A stretch of 64,000 nucleotides of DNA from Pseudomonas japonica. GTDB lineage: Bacteria > Pseudomonadota > Gammaproteobacteria > Pseudomonadales > Pseudomonadaceae. Numbering within the stretch: the first letter of the stretch is position 1; the number at the start of each line of letters is the position of its first letter. Shown in pieces: positions 36,674 through 45,476 of this stretch. The notes beneath the pieces are model-generated. The model worked only from the letters and a program-made list of their open reading frames with translations, searched no databases and had not been told where the DNA came from. Location: the NCBI RefSeq assembly GCF_900188455.1, contig NZ_FZOL01000004.1, positions 62,001 to 126,000 of the forward strand, read 5' to 3'. Both the position numbers and the translations under genes were made by a program.

Positions 36674-38140
36674 ATGCAGTATCGCGATTTGCGCGACTTT
36701 ATCCGTGGCCTGGAGCAGCGCTCAGAACTCAAGCGCATCCAGGTCCCCATTTCGCCGGTCCTGGAAATGACTGAAGTCTGCGACCGCACACTGCGGGCCA
36801 AGGGGCCGGCACTGCTGTTCGAGCGTCCCACCGGTTACGACATTCCCGTGCTCGGCAACCTGTTCGGCACCCCGGAGCGGGTGGCCATGGGGATGGGTGC
36901 CGAGTCGGTCAGCGAACTGCGCGAGATTGGCAAGCTGCTGGCCTTCCTCAAGGAGCCGGAGCCGCCGAAAGGTCTGAAGGACGCCTGGTCGAAACTGCCG
37001 ATCTTCAAGAAGGTCGTGGCCATGGCGCCGAAGGTGGTCAAGGATGCGCCGTGCCATGAGGTGGTCATCGAGGGCGACGATGTCGACCTCGCCATGCTGC
37101 CGATCCAGCATTGCTGGCCGGGCGACGTCGCGCCGCTGATCACCTGGGGCCTGACCGTCACGCGCGGGCCTAACAAGGAGCGGCAGAACCTCGGTATCTA
37201 CCGCCAGCAGGTGATCGGCCGCAACAAAGTGATCATGCGCTGGCTGAGCCATCGTGGCGGTGCCCTCGATTATCGCGAATGGTGCGAGAAGAACCCCGGC
37301 AAGCCGTTCCCGGTGGCCGTGGCCCTGGGCGCCGACCCGGCGACCATCCTCGGCGCGGTCACCCCGGTACCGGACACCCTGTCCGAATACGCCTTCGCCG
37401 GTCTGCTGCGGGGCAACCGCACCGAACTGGTGAAGTGCCGCGGCAGTGACCTGCAGGTCCCGGCCACCGCGGAAATCATCCTCGAAGGCGTGATCCATCC
37501 GGGCGAGACCGCGCCGGAAGGCCCGTATGGCGACCACACCGGCTACTACAACGAAGTCGACAGCTTCCCGGTGTTCACCATCGAGCGCATCACCCACCGC
37601 ACCAAGCCGATCTACCACAGCACCTACACCGGCCGGCCGCCGGATGAGCCGGCGATTCTCGGCGTGGCGCTGAACGAAGTGTTCGTGCCGATCCTGCAGA
37701 AGCAGTTCCCCGAGATCACCGATTTCTACCTGCCGCCGGAAGGTTGCTCGTACCGCATGGCGGTGGTGACCATGAAGAAGCAGTACCCCGGCCACGCCAA
37801 GCGCGTAATGCTGGGCGTCTGGTCGTTCCTGCGACAGTTCATGTACACCAAGTTCGTTATCGTCACCGACGACGATGTCAATGCGCGGGACTGGAACGAC
37901 GTGATCTGGGCCATCACCACGCGCATGGACCCCAAGCGCGACACGGTGATGATCGACAACACGCCGATCGACTACCTGGACTTCGCCTCGCCGGTCTCGG
38001 GTCTCGGCTCGAAGATGGGCCTGGACGCCACCAACAAGTGGCCGGGCGAGACTACCCGCGAATGGGGCCGGGTCATCGTCAAGGACGAAGCCGTCACCAA
38101 GCGGATCGATGAGTTGTGGAACCAGTTGGGAATAGAGTGA
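36674..38140 (+). CDS. ubiD: 3-octaprenyl-4-hydroxybenzoate decarboxylase UbiD
   Basis: This 488-aa prenylated-FMN-dependent decarboxylase acts in ubiquinone synthesis. The start [22 protein letters not shown] is the family N-terminus. The prFMN/metal-binding and catalytic segments are present: [53 protein letters not shown] (with catalytic Glu in the E-x-x-x-E set) and [21 protein letters not shown]. The stop overlaps the ATG of a ferredoxin-reductase gene (TGATG), so both are co-translated. It needs UbiX-made prFMN; ubiX is not in this window. Confidence 0.97.
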   Translation: MQYRDLRDFIRGLEQRSELKRIQVPISPVLEMTEVCDRTLRAKGPALLFERPTGYDIPVLGNLFGTPERVAMGMGAESVSELREIGKLLAFLKEPEPPKGLKDAWSKLPIFKKVVAMAPKVVKDAPCHEVVIEGDDVDLAMLPIQHCWPGDVAPLITWGLTVTRGPNKERQNLGIYRQQVIGRNKVIMRWLSHRGGALDYREWCEKNPGKPFPVAVALGADPATILGAVTPVPDTLSEYAFAGLLRGNRTELVKCRGSDLQVPATAEIILEGVIHPGETAPEGPYGDHTGYYNEVDSFPVFTIERITHRTKPIYHSTYTGRPPDEPAILGVALNEVFVPILQKQFPEITDFYLPPEGCSYRMAVVTMKKQYPGHAKRVMLGVWSFLRQFMYTKFVIVTDDDVNARDWNDVIWAITTRMDPKRDTVMIDNTPIDYLDFASPVSGLGSKMGLDATNKWPGETTREWGRVIVKDEAVTKRIDELWNQLGIE

Positions 38141-39108
38141 TGCAGGTGACCTTGCAGCCGTCCGGGGCGGTGATGACCCTCAACCCGGGCGAGAGGATTC
38201 TGGAAGCGGCGCAGCGCCTGGGCTATGACTGCCCGCAGAGCTGCCGCAACGGCAATTGCCACATCTGCGCCGCGCTGCTGGTGGAAGGCCGGGTGCGCCA
38301 GAACGGCGAAGTGCGCGATCACGGTGAGCTGTTCACCTGTATCGCCGAGCCGCTGGAAGACTGCGTCCTGCTTTGGGACGGCGTGCTCGCCCTGGGTGAG
38401 CTGCCGGTGCGCACGCTGGCTTGCCAGGTCAGTGATTGCACTGAGGTCGGTGGCGATGTCTGGCGCGTGCGCCTGCGCGCACCGGCGGGCAAGGCGCCAC
38501 GCTATCACGCTGGGCAGTACCTGATGATCGAGCGTGAGGGCGGTGACAAGGCGGCTTTTTCCCTGGCCTCGGCCCCGCATCGCGGGCGCGACCTGGAACT
38601 GCACGTCCTGGCCCGGGAGCAGAGTGCCCAGAGTCTGATTGCCCAGTTGCAGCGTGATCGCATGGCGCGCATCGAACTGCCGTTCGGCGATACCCACCTG
38701 GCCGAGTTGCCGGATGGCCCGTTGGTGCTGATCGCGGCCGGCACCGGCATGGCGCAGATGCACAGTCTGATCGAGCATTGCCGGATCCGCGGTTTCCAGC
38801 ATCCGGTACACCTGTACTGGGGCGTGCGGCGGCCCGAGGATTTCTACGAGATCGAGGAATGGGCGCAGTGGCAGCGCCTGCCCAACCTGTTCCTGCACAA
38901 GGTCGTCAGCGACCTGTGTGGCTGGGAGGGGCGCTGCGGTCTGTTGCACGAGGCGGTCTGCGAAGACATCGACGACCTGTCGTCCATCCATGTCTATGCC
39001 AGCGGCTCGCCGGCCATGGTCTATGCCACGCTCGACGCCCTGGTCGACGCGGGGATGGATGCGCATCAGATGCGTGCCGATGTTTTCGCTTATGCCCCGC
39101 GTGGCTAA
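38140..39108 (+). CDS. 2Fe-2S ferredoxin-FAD-NAD(P)H reductase
   Basis: This 322-aa modular oxidoreductase has an N-terminal plant-type ferredoxin domain with C35, C40, C43 and C67 (CPQSCRNGNCHIC). An FAD domain (about 95-195: YHAGQYLMIE, FSLASAP) and an NAD(P)H domain (about 200-320: PLVLIAAGTGMAQMHSLIEH, HLYWGVRRPEDFYEIEEW, HVYASGSPAMV) follow. It resembles CDP-6-deoxy-glucoseen reductases and phenol-hydroxylase reductases. It is coupled to ubiD, in the place that Fre flavin reductase takes in enterobacteria, so a link to the reduction of flavin for UbiX/UbiD is possible; no direct proof. Confidence 0.9.
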   Translation: MQVTLQPSGAVMTLNPGERILEAAQRLGYDCPQSCRNGNCHICAALLVEGRVRQNGEVRDHGELFTCIAEPLEDCVLLWDGVLALGELPVRTLACQVSDCTEVGGDVWRVRLRAPAGKAPRYHAGQYLMIEREGGDKAAFSLASAPHRGRDLELHVLAREQSAQSLIAQLQRDRMARIELPFGDTHLAELPDGPLVLIAAGTGMAQMHSLIEHCRIRGFQHPVHLYWGVRRPEDFYEIEEWAQWQRLPNLFLHKVVSDLCGWEGRCGLLHEAVCEDIDDLSSIHVYASGSPAMVYATLDALVDAGMDAHQMRADVFAYAPRG

Positions 39109-39120
39109 CTTTGGTAATAA

Positions 39121-39147
39121 GGCGCGTTGCAATGACGCGCCGTTTTA
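39121..39147 (+). terminator. Terminator after the ubiD operon
   Basis: Stem GGCGCGT / ACGCGCC around a 7-nt loop is followed by GTTTTAAAT. It starts 12 bp after the reductase stop. Confidence 0.87.
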
Positions 39148-39394
39148 AATAACCAAGCGCGCAAGTAAAGCTTATAAGAACGCCACCCTCCTTAATTGTT
39201 GCGCACACCGCGAAAAACTGTCGCTACACTTGCAAGAGTACAGTCGAACTTTCTGAAATGCCCGGCGGACAGGGGTTCTGGATGCGACGGGGCTTGTTAA
39301 AGCAGTGTTATCTGCCGTACGGTAAGTGTTCAGCGAGCGGCTTGGCTTTATAGTGAAGTACTTCGGTATTTCACGAGGATCTTTGGCGGCGAAC

Positions 39395-40045
39395 ATGTCG
39401 GTACTCGAACCAGCACCCTTTCCCCTGGCGTATCCGCCGGTACTTGATTTCGGACAGCAATTGTCCCGGGAACAACTTCTTGAGTCCGTGCGCAAGACCA
39501 TGGCCTTGCATCAGGGCGGGCCGGTCTGGCTGTTCGCCTACGGTTCGCTGATCTGGCGCCCGGAGTGCCAGTCGGCCGAGCGCCGTCGCGGGCGGGTGCA
39601 TGGTTATCACCGCGGGTTGTATCTCTGGTCCCATGAGCATCGCGGCACGCCGGAGTGCCCCGGTCTGGTGTTCGGCCTGGACCGCGGTGGTTCGTGCAGC
39701 GGCTTCGCCTATCGCCTGCCGGAAGAGTCGTTGCAGGATTCGCTGCTGGCCCTGTGGCAGCGGGAGATGCCCTACCCGGCCTATCGCCCGCACTGGCTGA
39801 GCTGCCGGCTCGACGACGGCAGCAAGGTGCAGGCCCTGGGCTTCGTGCTGGAGCGGCATCTGCCGTGCTACGCGGGGAATCTGCCGGACAGCCTGCTCAG
39901 CCACATTTTCGCCAGCGCCAAGGGGCGCTATGGCACGACCCGGGAGTATGTGGAACAGACCCTGGCGGCGTTGCGCAGCCATGCGATGCCGGACCGGGGT
40001 CTGGAGGAACGCTACAAGCGCTGCCACTCTCAGGGCCAGGCTTGA
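39395..40045 (+). CDS. ChaC-like gamma-glutamylcyclotransferase
   Basis: This 216-aa cytosolic protein has the family opening VWLFAYGSLIWRPE followed by RGRVHGYHRGLYLWS and RGTPECPGLVFGLDRGGSCSGFAYRL, which is the ChaC pattern for glutathione-specific gamma-glutamylcyclotransferase (product 5-oxoproline). The expected acidic catalytic residue is in LLALWQREMPYPAY. The start at 39395 (MSVLEPAPF) gives a short N-terminal extension of about 48 residues; an ATG 23 codons further upstream is possible. The 286-bp region before it holds the ubiD terminator and presumably its promoter. Confidence 0.92.
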   Translation: MSVLEPAPFPLAYPPVLDFGQQLSREQLLESVRKTMALHQGGPVWLFAYGSLIWRPECQSAERRRGRVHGYHRGLYLWSHEHRGTPECPGLVFGLDRGGSCSGFAYRLPEESLQDSLLALWQREMPYPAYRPHWLSCRLDDGSKVQALGFVLERHLPCYAGNLPDSLLSHIFASAKGRYGTTREYVEQTLAALRSHAMPDRGLEERYKRCHSQGQA

Positions 40046-40046
40046 T

Positions 40047-40087
40047 GGCCTCATCGCTGGCGGCGTTCCGCTTGCCAGCGATTGGCC
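40047..40087. repeat. Imperfect inverted repeat between convergent genes
   Basis: GGCCTCATCGCTGGC at 40047-40061 pairs with GCCAGCGATTGGCC at 40074-40087 with one unpaired base. It lies just after the ChaC stop and before the end of the leftward quinone oxidoreductase. The arm resembles 21011-21021 and part of 54395-54433. Confidence 0.7.
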
Positions 40088-40096
40088 CTCCCGGTC

Positions 40097-41074
40097 TTAC
40101 CTGACCTTCACCACCAACTTGCCCACCGCCTTCCTGGCAGCCAGGTGCTCGATTGCTTTCCCCGTCTCCGCCAGCGGATAGGTCTGCGACACCAATGGCT
40201 TCAACTTGCCCTCCGCGAACCAGGCGAACAACTGCTGGAAATTCGCCGCATTGTCCGCCGGCTGGCGCTGGGCGAACGAGCCCCAGAACACGCCCATCAC
40301 CGCCGCCCCCTTGAGCAGCACCAGGTTTGCCGGTACCTGGGGAATCTGTCCGCTGGCGAAACCCACCACCAGCAAGCGGCCATTCCAGGCCAGGCCGCGC
40401 ACGGCCTGCTCGAACAGGTCGCCGCCCACCGGGTCGTAGATCACGTCGACGCCCTTGCCGCCGGTCAGGCGTTTGATTTCGTCCTTGAGGCTGTTCTGGC
40501 TGTAGTCGATCACCTCGTCGGCGCCCGCGGCTTTCGCCGTTTCGAGTTTCTCCGCGCTGCTGGCCGCGGCAATCACCCGCGCACCCATGGCCTTGCCGAT
40601 TTCCACCGCCGCCAGGCCCACGCCGCCGGAGGCGCCGAGGACCAGCAGGGTTTCGCCCGCCTGCAACTGGCCGCGCTGGCGCAGGGCGTGCATCGAGGTG
40701 CCATAGGTCATGACGAACGCCGAGGCGGTGACGAAGTCCATGCTGTCGGGGATCGGCAACACGTTGTAGGCCGGTACTGCCACCTGCTCGGCGAAGCTGC
40801 CCCAGCCGGTCAGGGCCATGACCCGGTCGCCGGCCTTGAAGGCCCCGGCATTCTCGCCCACCGCCGCCACCACCCCGGCCGCCTCGCAGCCAGGGGAAAA
40901 CGGCAACGGCGGCTGGAACTGGTACTTGCCTTCGATGATCAGGGTGTCAGGGAAGTTGACGCTGGCCGCATGTACGTCCAGGAGGATCTCGTTCTTCTTC
41001 GGCGTCGGGCTGGCGACGTCTTCCAGCACCAGGTCGCGGGCCGGACCATGGACTTTGCACAACACGGCTTTCAT
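40097..41074 (-). CDS. Zinc-less NADPH:quinone oxidoreductase (MDR family)
   Basis: This 325-aa cytosolic enzyme of the medium-chain reductase superfamily starts MKAVLCKVHGPARDLVLEDVASPTPKKNEILLDVHAASVNFPDTL. The start at 41074 is the family N-terminus; open frame extends further but is not family-like. The Rossmann motif is VLGASGGVGLAAVEIGKAMGARVIAAASS, followed by ADEVIDYSQNSLKDEIKRLTGGKGVDVIYDPVGG. The zinc-binding cysteines are absent, as in quinone oxidoreductases. Substrate is unknown. It stands alone. Confidence 0.93.
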   Translation of the reverse strand: MKAVLCKVHGPARDLVLEDVASPTPKKNEILLDVHAASVNFPDTLIIEGKYQFQPPLPFSPGCEAAGVVAAVGENAGAFKAGDRVMALTGWGSFAEQVAVPAYNVLPIPDSMDFVTASAFVMTYGTSMHALRQRGQLQAGETLLVLGASGGVGLAAVEIGKAMGARVIAAASSAEKLETAKAAGADEVIDYSQNSLKDEIKRLTGGKGVDVIYDPVGGDLFEQAVRGLAWNGRLLVVGFASGQIPQVPANLVLLKGAAVMGVFWGSFAQRQPADNAANFQQLFAWFAEGKLKPLVSQTYPLAETGKAIEHLAARKAVGKLVVKVR

Positions 41075-41232
41075 CAGGGCTATTCCTTTGCGAGTGGTGG
41101 CCGATAAGTGTAGGTATGCGAGATTCCGGGTCAACGAGCAGGCCTGGCCTGAATAGGCCGGTATAAGCCCGGGCTTGGGTTTGCGGGATGCGCTGGGTAT
41201 GCTGGCGACCAATTGTTTCGAGGAGTGAATTC

Positions 41233-41640
41233 GTGAAAGCGTGGATCCTGGTGGTACTGGCACTGATGCTGCCAGCAGCGGCGATGGCCGAAGAAGAGAA
41301 GGAAGGTGCGGCGCCCAAGGTGTCCTACATCAGCCTGACCCCGCCCTTCGTCGGCAACTATGCCCTCGACGGCAGCCCGCGCCTGCGCGTGTACAAGGCC
41401 GACGTGGCGCTGAAGATCACCGGCGACGCCGATGCCGCCGCGGTCAAGCACCACGAACCGCTGATCCGCAACCAACTGGTGGCGCTGTTCACCCAGCAGA
41501 CCCTGGACGCCATGAGCAATGTCGAGGCCAAGGAAAAGCTGCGTCAGGAAGCCCTCAAGCAGGTCCAGCAGGTGCTGGAAAACGAAGAAGGCCGTCCGGT
41601 CGTCGAAGACCTGCTGTTCAACAACCTGATCGTCCAGTAA
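41233..41640 (+). CDS. FliL-like periplasmic protein
   Basis: This 135-aa protein starts at GTG 41233 after GAGGAGTGAATTC and has a signal peptide (VKAWILVVLALMLPAAAMAEE). The mature part matches the FliL domain: VSYISLTPPFVGNYALDGSPRLRVYKADVALKITGDADAAAVKHHEPLIRNQLVALFTQQTLDAMSNVEAKEKLRQEALKQVQQVLENEEGRPVVEDLLFNNLIVQ. Unlike true FliL it has a cleavable-looking signal with no flagellar genes nearby. The stop abuts the end of the convergent ABC exporter operon with no gap. The role is unknown. Confidence 0.87.
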   Translation: MKAWILVVLALMLPAAAMAEEEKEGAAPKVSYISLTPPFVGNYALDGSPRLRVYKADVALKITGDADAAAVKHHEPLIRNQLVALFTQQTLDAMSNVEAKEKLRQEALKQVQQVLENEEGRPVVEDLLFNNLIVQ

Positions 41641-42756
41641 TCACGAAGCCAGGCTGCGGCGAAAGCGCGCCAGGGCGATCGCGAAGAACGCCAGGCCGAT
41701 CGCCGCCAGGGCCAGCAGGTCCGGCCAGACCACGTTGAGCCCGGCGTCGCGGAACAGGATCGCGGCGCCGAGGCTGACGAAGTGGGTCGATGGCGACAGT
41801 TGCATCACCCACTGCAACCACTGCGGCATGCTGTCCAGCGGCGTGCTGCCACCCGAGAGCAGCAGCATCGGGATGATCACCGGGATCGCCAGCAGGCCGA
41901 ACTGCGGCGTCGAACGCGCCAGGGTGGCGAGGAAGATGCCCAGCGCCGTACTGGCGAACAGATACAGCGCGGTCACCCCCAGGAACAGCCCCAGCGAACC
42001 CGCCAGCGGCACCCCCAGCGCCCATTTCACGATCACTTCCAGCGACACCCAGGTGCACAGCACCACGACCAGGGCGTTGCTGGCGATCTTCGCCAGCATG
42101 ATTTCCAGCGCGGTCAGCGGCAGCACCAGCAGGTGGTCGAGGGTGCCGTGCTCGCGCTCGCGCAGCAGCGCGGTACCGGTGAGGATGATGGCGAGGATAG
42201 TGATGTTGTTGACGATCTGGATCACCGCGAGGAACCAGCCACCCTCCAGGTTGGGATTGAACAGCGCCCGCGGTTCCAGTTGCACCGGCGTGCGGCTGAC
42301 GCTGCCGGGGTTGGCGTAGTCGAGCAGTTCGCGTTCGAAGATCCGCCCGATATAGCCGGCGCCCATGAAGGCCTGGCTCATCGCCGTGGCATCGACATTG
42401 ATCTGGATCTCCGGCGAGCGCCCGGCCAGCAGGTCGCTGTGGAAATTCACCGGGATATCGATGACGAAGGTGAACAGGCCGCTGTCCAGGCTGCGGTCCA
42501 TCTGCTCGTAGGCCAGCGGCACGGCGGCCTGGAATTCCGGTGGCTGCAGCGCTTCGGCGAGTTTGCGCGAAACCGGGCTGCGGTCTTCGTCGACCACCGC
42601 GACGCTGGCGTTGTGCACGCCGATCACCGAGCCTGCCGCCGGCATGTAGATGGCCACGCTGAAGGCATACAGCAGGAACAGCAGGAGGACGCTGTCGTGG
42701 CGCAGGCTGGTCAGTTCCTTCAGGCCAAGGCGCAGGATATGGGCAAGACGCTGCAT
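41641..42756 (-). CDS. ABC-2 type permease of the export operon
   Basis: This 371-aa inner-membrane protein starts MQRLAHILRLGLKELTSLRHDSVLLLFLLYAFSVAIYMPAAGSVIGVHNASVAVVDEDRSPVSRKLAEAL. One N-terminal helix is followed by a periplasmic domain of about 150 residues and five C-terminal helices (ITILAIILTGTALLREREHGTLDHLLVLPLT is the ABC-2 motif, then LASTALGIFLATLARSTPQFG). The ATG overlaps the stop of the upstream RbbA-like gene (ATGA). Third gene of an HlyD-RbbA-permease operon. The substrate is unknown; the order is like YhiI-RbbA-YhhJ of E. coli. Confidence 0.92.
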   Translation of the reverse strand: MQRLAHILRLGLKELTSLRHDSVLLLFLLYAFSVAIYMPAAGSVIGVHNASVAVVDEDRSPVSRKLAEALQPPEFQAAVPLAYEQMDRSLDSGLFTFVIDIPVNFHSDLLAGRSPEIQINVDATAMSQAFMGAGYIGRIFERELLDYANPGSVSRTPVQLEPRALFNPNLEGGWFLAVIQIVNNITILAIILTGTALLREREHGTLDHLLVLPLTALEIMLAKIASNALVVVLCTWVSLEVIVKWALGVPLAGSLGLFLGVTALYLFASTALGIFLATLARSTPQFGLLAIPVIIPMLLLSGGSTPLDSMPQWLQWVMQLSPSTHFVSLGAAILFRDAGLNVVWPDLLALAAIGLAFFAIALARFRRSLAS

Positions 42757-45476
42757 CAGGCCTCCTGTTTCTTCAGCATGACCAGGCTCAGTCCGGTGAA
42801 GGTGACGAAGAACCCGAGCAGCGCCAGGCATTGCGGCCACAGCTCGCGCAAGTCCAGGGCCTTGGTGAAGGTGCCGACGGCGATATCGAGGAAATGACCC
42901 GCCGGGAACAGCTGGCCCATCAGTGCCGCCGAGCCGTCGAGGGACGAGCGCGGCACGATCAGTCCGGAAAACTGGATGGTCGGCAGGCTGGTCAGGATCA
43001 TGGTGCCGAGGATCGCCGCGATCTGTGTGCGGGTGAAGGCGGAAATCAGCAGGCCGAGGCTGGTGGTCGCCAGCAGGTACAGCACGCCCCCGCAGGCCAG
43101 GGCCAGGGCGCTGCCCTTGAACGGCACCCCGAACAGCCAGCGGTTCATCGCCACCAGCAGCGCCAGGTTGACCAGGCTCACCGCCAGGTAGGGCATCTGT
43201 TTGCCGAGGAGGAATTCCAGGCGGGTCAGCGGGGTGGCGTAGAAGTTGGTAATCGAGCCCAGCTCCTTCTCGCGGACGATGCCCAGGGCAGTGAGCATCG
43301 CCGGGATAAAGGCCAGGATCAGGGCCATCACGCCGGGACCGATCGCATTCACGCTGATCACGTCCTGGTTGTAGCGGAAGCGGGTTTCCAGCTTCGCCGG
43401 TGCCTGGCGCGCCTGTGCCGGGCTGCTCAGGGCGGCCAGCTGTTCGAGGTTGGCCTGGTGCACGGCCTCGACGTAGTTGCGGCTGGTTTCGGCGCGGAAC
43501 GGCATGCCGCCATCCAGCCAGGCGGCCACCACCGGTTGGCGCCCGGCCAGCAGGTCACGGCCGAAGCCGGGCGGGATCTCCAGGGCCAGCTTGATCTCCG
43601 AACGCTGCAGGCGCTGGTGCAGTTGTTGCGGATTGCGGATCGGCGGCTGCTCGGCGAAGTAGCGCGAGCCACGGAAGGCTTCCAGATAGGCCCGGCTTTG
43701 CGGGCTCTGGTCCTGGTCGTAGACGGCGAAGGCGAGGTTTTCCACATCCAGGGAAATGCCGAAGCCGAAGATCACCATCATGAACAGCGCACCGGCCAGG
43801 GCGAAGGCCAGGCGCACCTTGTCGCGCAGCAGTTCCTTGCCTTCGCGGCTGGCCACGGCGAGCAGGCGGGTCAGGCTGAAGCCGCAGCGCGGCGGCGGGC
43901 TCGCGGGGGCATCGGGGCTATCGAGACGGGCTTCCGGCGTTTGCGGGGCACCGCCCTGGGCCTGCTCCAGACAGGTGACGAAGGCGTCTTCCAGGGTCTC
44001 GCCAGCGTACCGCGTCTGCAGTGCCGCGGGCGTGTCGCAGGCCAGCACGCTGCCGGCGTGCATCAGGGAGATGCGGTCGCAGCGCTGGGCTTCGTTCATG
44101 AAGTGGGTGGACAGGAAGATGGTCACGCCCTGTTCCCGCGACAACTCGATCAACAGTCGCCAGAAGTCGTCGCGCGCCGCCGGGTCGACGCCCGAGGTGG
44201 GTTCATCGAGGATCAGCACCTCCGGGCGGTGCAGCACCGCGACCGCCAGTGACAGGCGCTGGCGCAGGCCCAGGGGCAGGGCACCGGACTGCTGTTCGGC
44301 AATGTCGCCGAGGTCGAAGCGTTCGATCAGTTCGGCGATGCGCGGGACACTCTCGGCCTTGCTCAGGTCGAACAGGCGCGCGTGCAGTTCCAGGTTCTGG
44401 CGCACGCTGAGTTCGCCGTACAGCGAGAAACTCTGCGACATGAAACCGACCCGCTTGCGCGTCGCCAGGTCCCGGGCATCCACCGAACGCCCGAGCAGGG
44501 TGGCGCTGCCTTCGCTGGCCGGCATCAGGCCGGTGAGCACTTTCATCGTGGTGGTCTTGCCGCAGCCGTTGGAACCGAGGAAGCCGAAGATCTCGCCGCG
44601 ACCGATGGCGAAGCTGACCTTGTTCACCGCGGTGAAGTCGCCGAAGCGCAGGGTCAGTTCGTGGGCTTCGATGGCAACGCTGCTGTCGCCGGCGTCCCGT
44701 GCCGGGATATGCAGGGGTTCGGCAGCGTGGTGGCGGTCGCCCTGGAAATGGGTGAAGGCTTCGTCGAGCTTGCCACCGGGGGTGGCGCGGGCCAGTTCCG
44801 CGCTGAGCCCGGCGGCGATCAGTCGGCCACGGTCGAGCATCAGGCAGTGCTCGAACTGCTCGGCTTCCTCCATATAGGCCGTGGCCACCAACAGGGTCAG
44901 TTGCGGGCGCTGCTGGCGCACGCTGTCCACCAGCTCCCAGAAACGCCGGCGCGACAACGGATCGACACCGGTGGTGGGCTCGTCGAGGATCAGCAGGTCC
45001 GGCTCGTGGATCAGGGCGCAGCACAGGCCGAGTTTCTGTTTCATGCCGCCGGACAGTTTGCCCGCCGGGCGCTCGGCGAAGCGGGCGAGGTCGGTGGCCT
45101 CCAGCAGGGTGCGCATGCGCGCGTCGCACTCGCTGCGGGACAGGCCGAACAGGGTGGCGAAAAAGCGGATGTTCTCGCTGATCGACAAATCCGGATAGAG
45201 GTTGCCGCCCAGCCCCTGGGGCATGAAGGCGATGCGCGGATACAGGCTGGCGCGATGCGAACGGCGCTGGATCGGGCCGCCGAGCACGTCGAGTTGACCC
45301 GTTTGCAGCTGTTTCACCCCGGCGATCAGGCCGAGCAGGGTCGATTTGCCCGCGCCGTCCGGTCCGATCAGGCCGCAGCGGGTGCCGGCGGGCAGTTCGA
45401 AGGCAATGTCCCGCAGGGCGTGCAGCGTGCCATAGCGATGCGCGATAGCGCTGGCGCGCAGGGCCGGGGCGTTCAT
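42756..45476 (-). CDS. RbbA-like triple-domain ABC ATPase/permease
   Basis: This 906-aa fusion has ABC domain 1 (residues 1-230: Walker A GPDGAGKSTLLG, signature LSGGMKQKLGL, LLILDEPTTGVDPLSRR) and ABC domain 2 (about 270-490: Walker A GSNGCGKTTTMK, signature LPLGLRQRLSLAVAVLHRPEVLILDEPTSGVDP). A C-terminal ABC-2 membrane part follows (about 540-900) with RTSFALAGA-like helices and REKELGSITNFYATPLTRLEF. E. coli RbbA was described as a ribosome-associated ATPase, but this operon context (HlyD protein upstream, ABC-2 permease downstream) suggests export. It overlaps both neighbours by 4 nt or less. Confidence 0.92.
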   Translation of the reverse strand: MNAPALRASAIAHRYGTLHALRDIAFELPAGTRCGLIGPDGAGKSTLLGLIAGVKQLQTGQLDVLGGPIQRRSHRASLYPRIAFMPQGLGGNLYPDLSISENIRFFATLFGLSRSECDARMRTLLEATDLARFAERPAGKLSGGMKQKLGLCCALIHEPDLLILDEPTTGVDPLSRRRFWELVDSVRQQRPQLTLLVATAYMEEAEQFEHCLMLDRGRLIAAGLSAELARATPGGKLDEAFTHFQGDRHHAAEPLHIPARDAGDSSVAIEAHELTLRFGDFTAVNKVSFAIGRGEIFGFLGSNGCGKTTTMKVLTGLMPASEGSATLLGRSVDARDLATRKRVGFMSQSFSLYGELSVRQNLELHARLFDLSKAESVPRIAELIERFDLGDIAEQQSGALPLGLRQRLSLAVAVLHRPEVLILDEPTSGVDPAARDDFWRLLIELSREQGVTIFLSTHFMNEAQRCDRISLMHAGSVLACDTPAALQTRYAGETLEDAFVTCLEQAQGGAPQTPEARLDSPDAPASPPPRCGFSLTRLLAVASREGKELLRDKVRLAFALAGALFMMVIFGFGISLDVENLAFAVYDQDQSPQSRAYLEAFRGSRYFAEQPPIRNPQQLHQRLQRSEIKLALEIPPGFGRDLLAGRQPVVAAWLDGGMPFRAETSRNYVEAVHQANLEQLAALSSPAQARQAPAKLETRFRYNQDVISVNAIGPGVMALILAFIPAMLTALGIVREKELGSITNFYATPLTRLEFLLGKQMPYLAVSLVNLALLVAMNRWLFGVPFKGSALALACGGVLYLLATTSLGLLISAFTRTQIAAILGTMILTSLPTIQFSGLIVPRSSLDGSAALMGQLFPAGHFLDIAVGTFTKALDLRELWPQCLALLGFFVTFTGLSLVMLKKQEA

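Noticed and set aside
39258..39353. 31-codon ORF (MPGGQGFWMRRGLL) upstream of the ChaC-like gene
   Set aside because: No Shine-Dalgarno site and no known family; more likely leader sequence.
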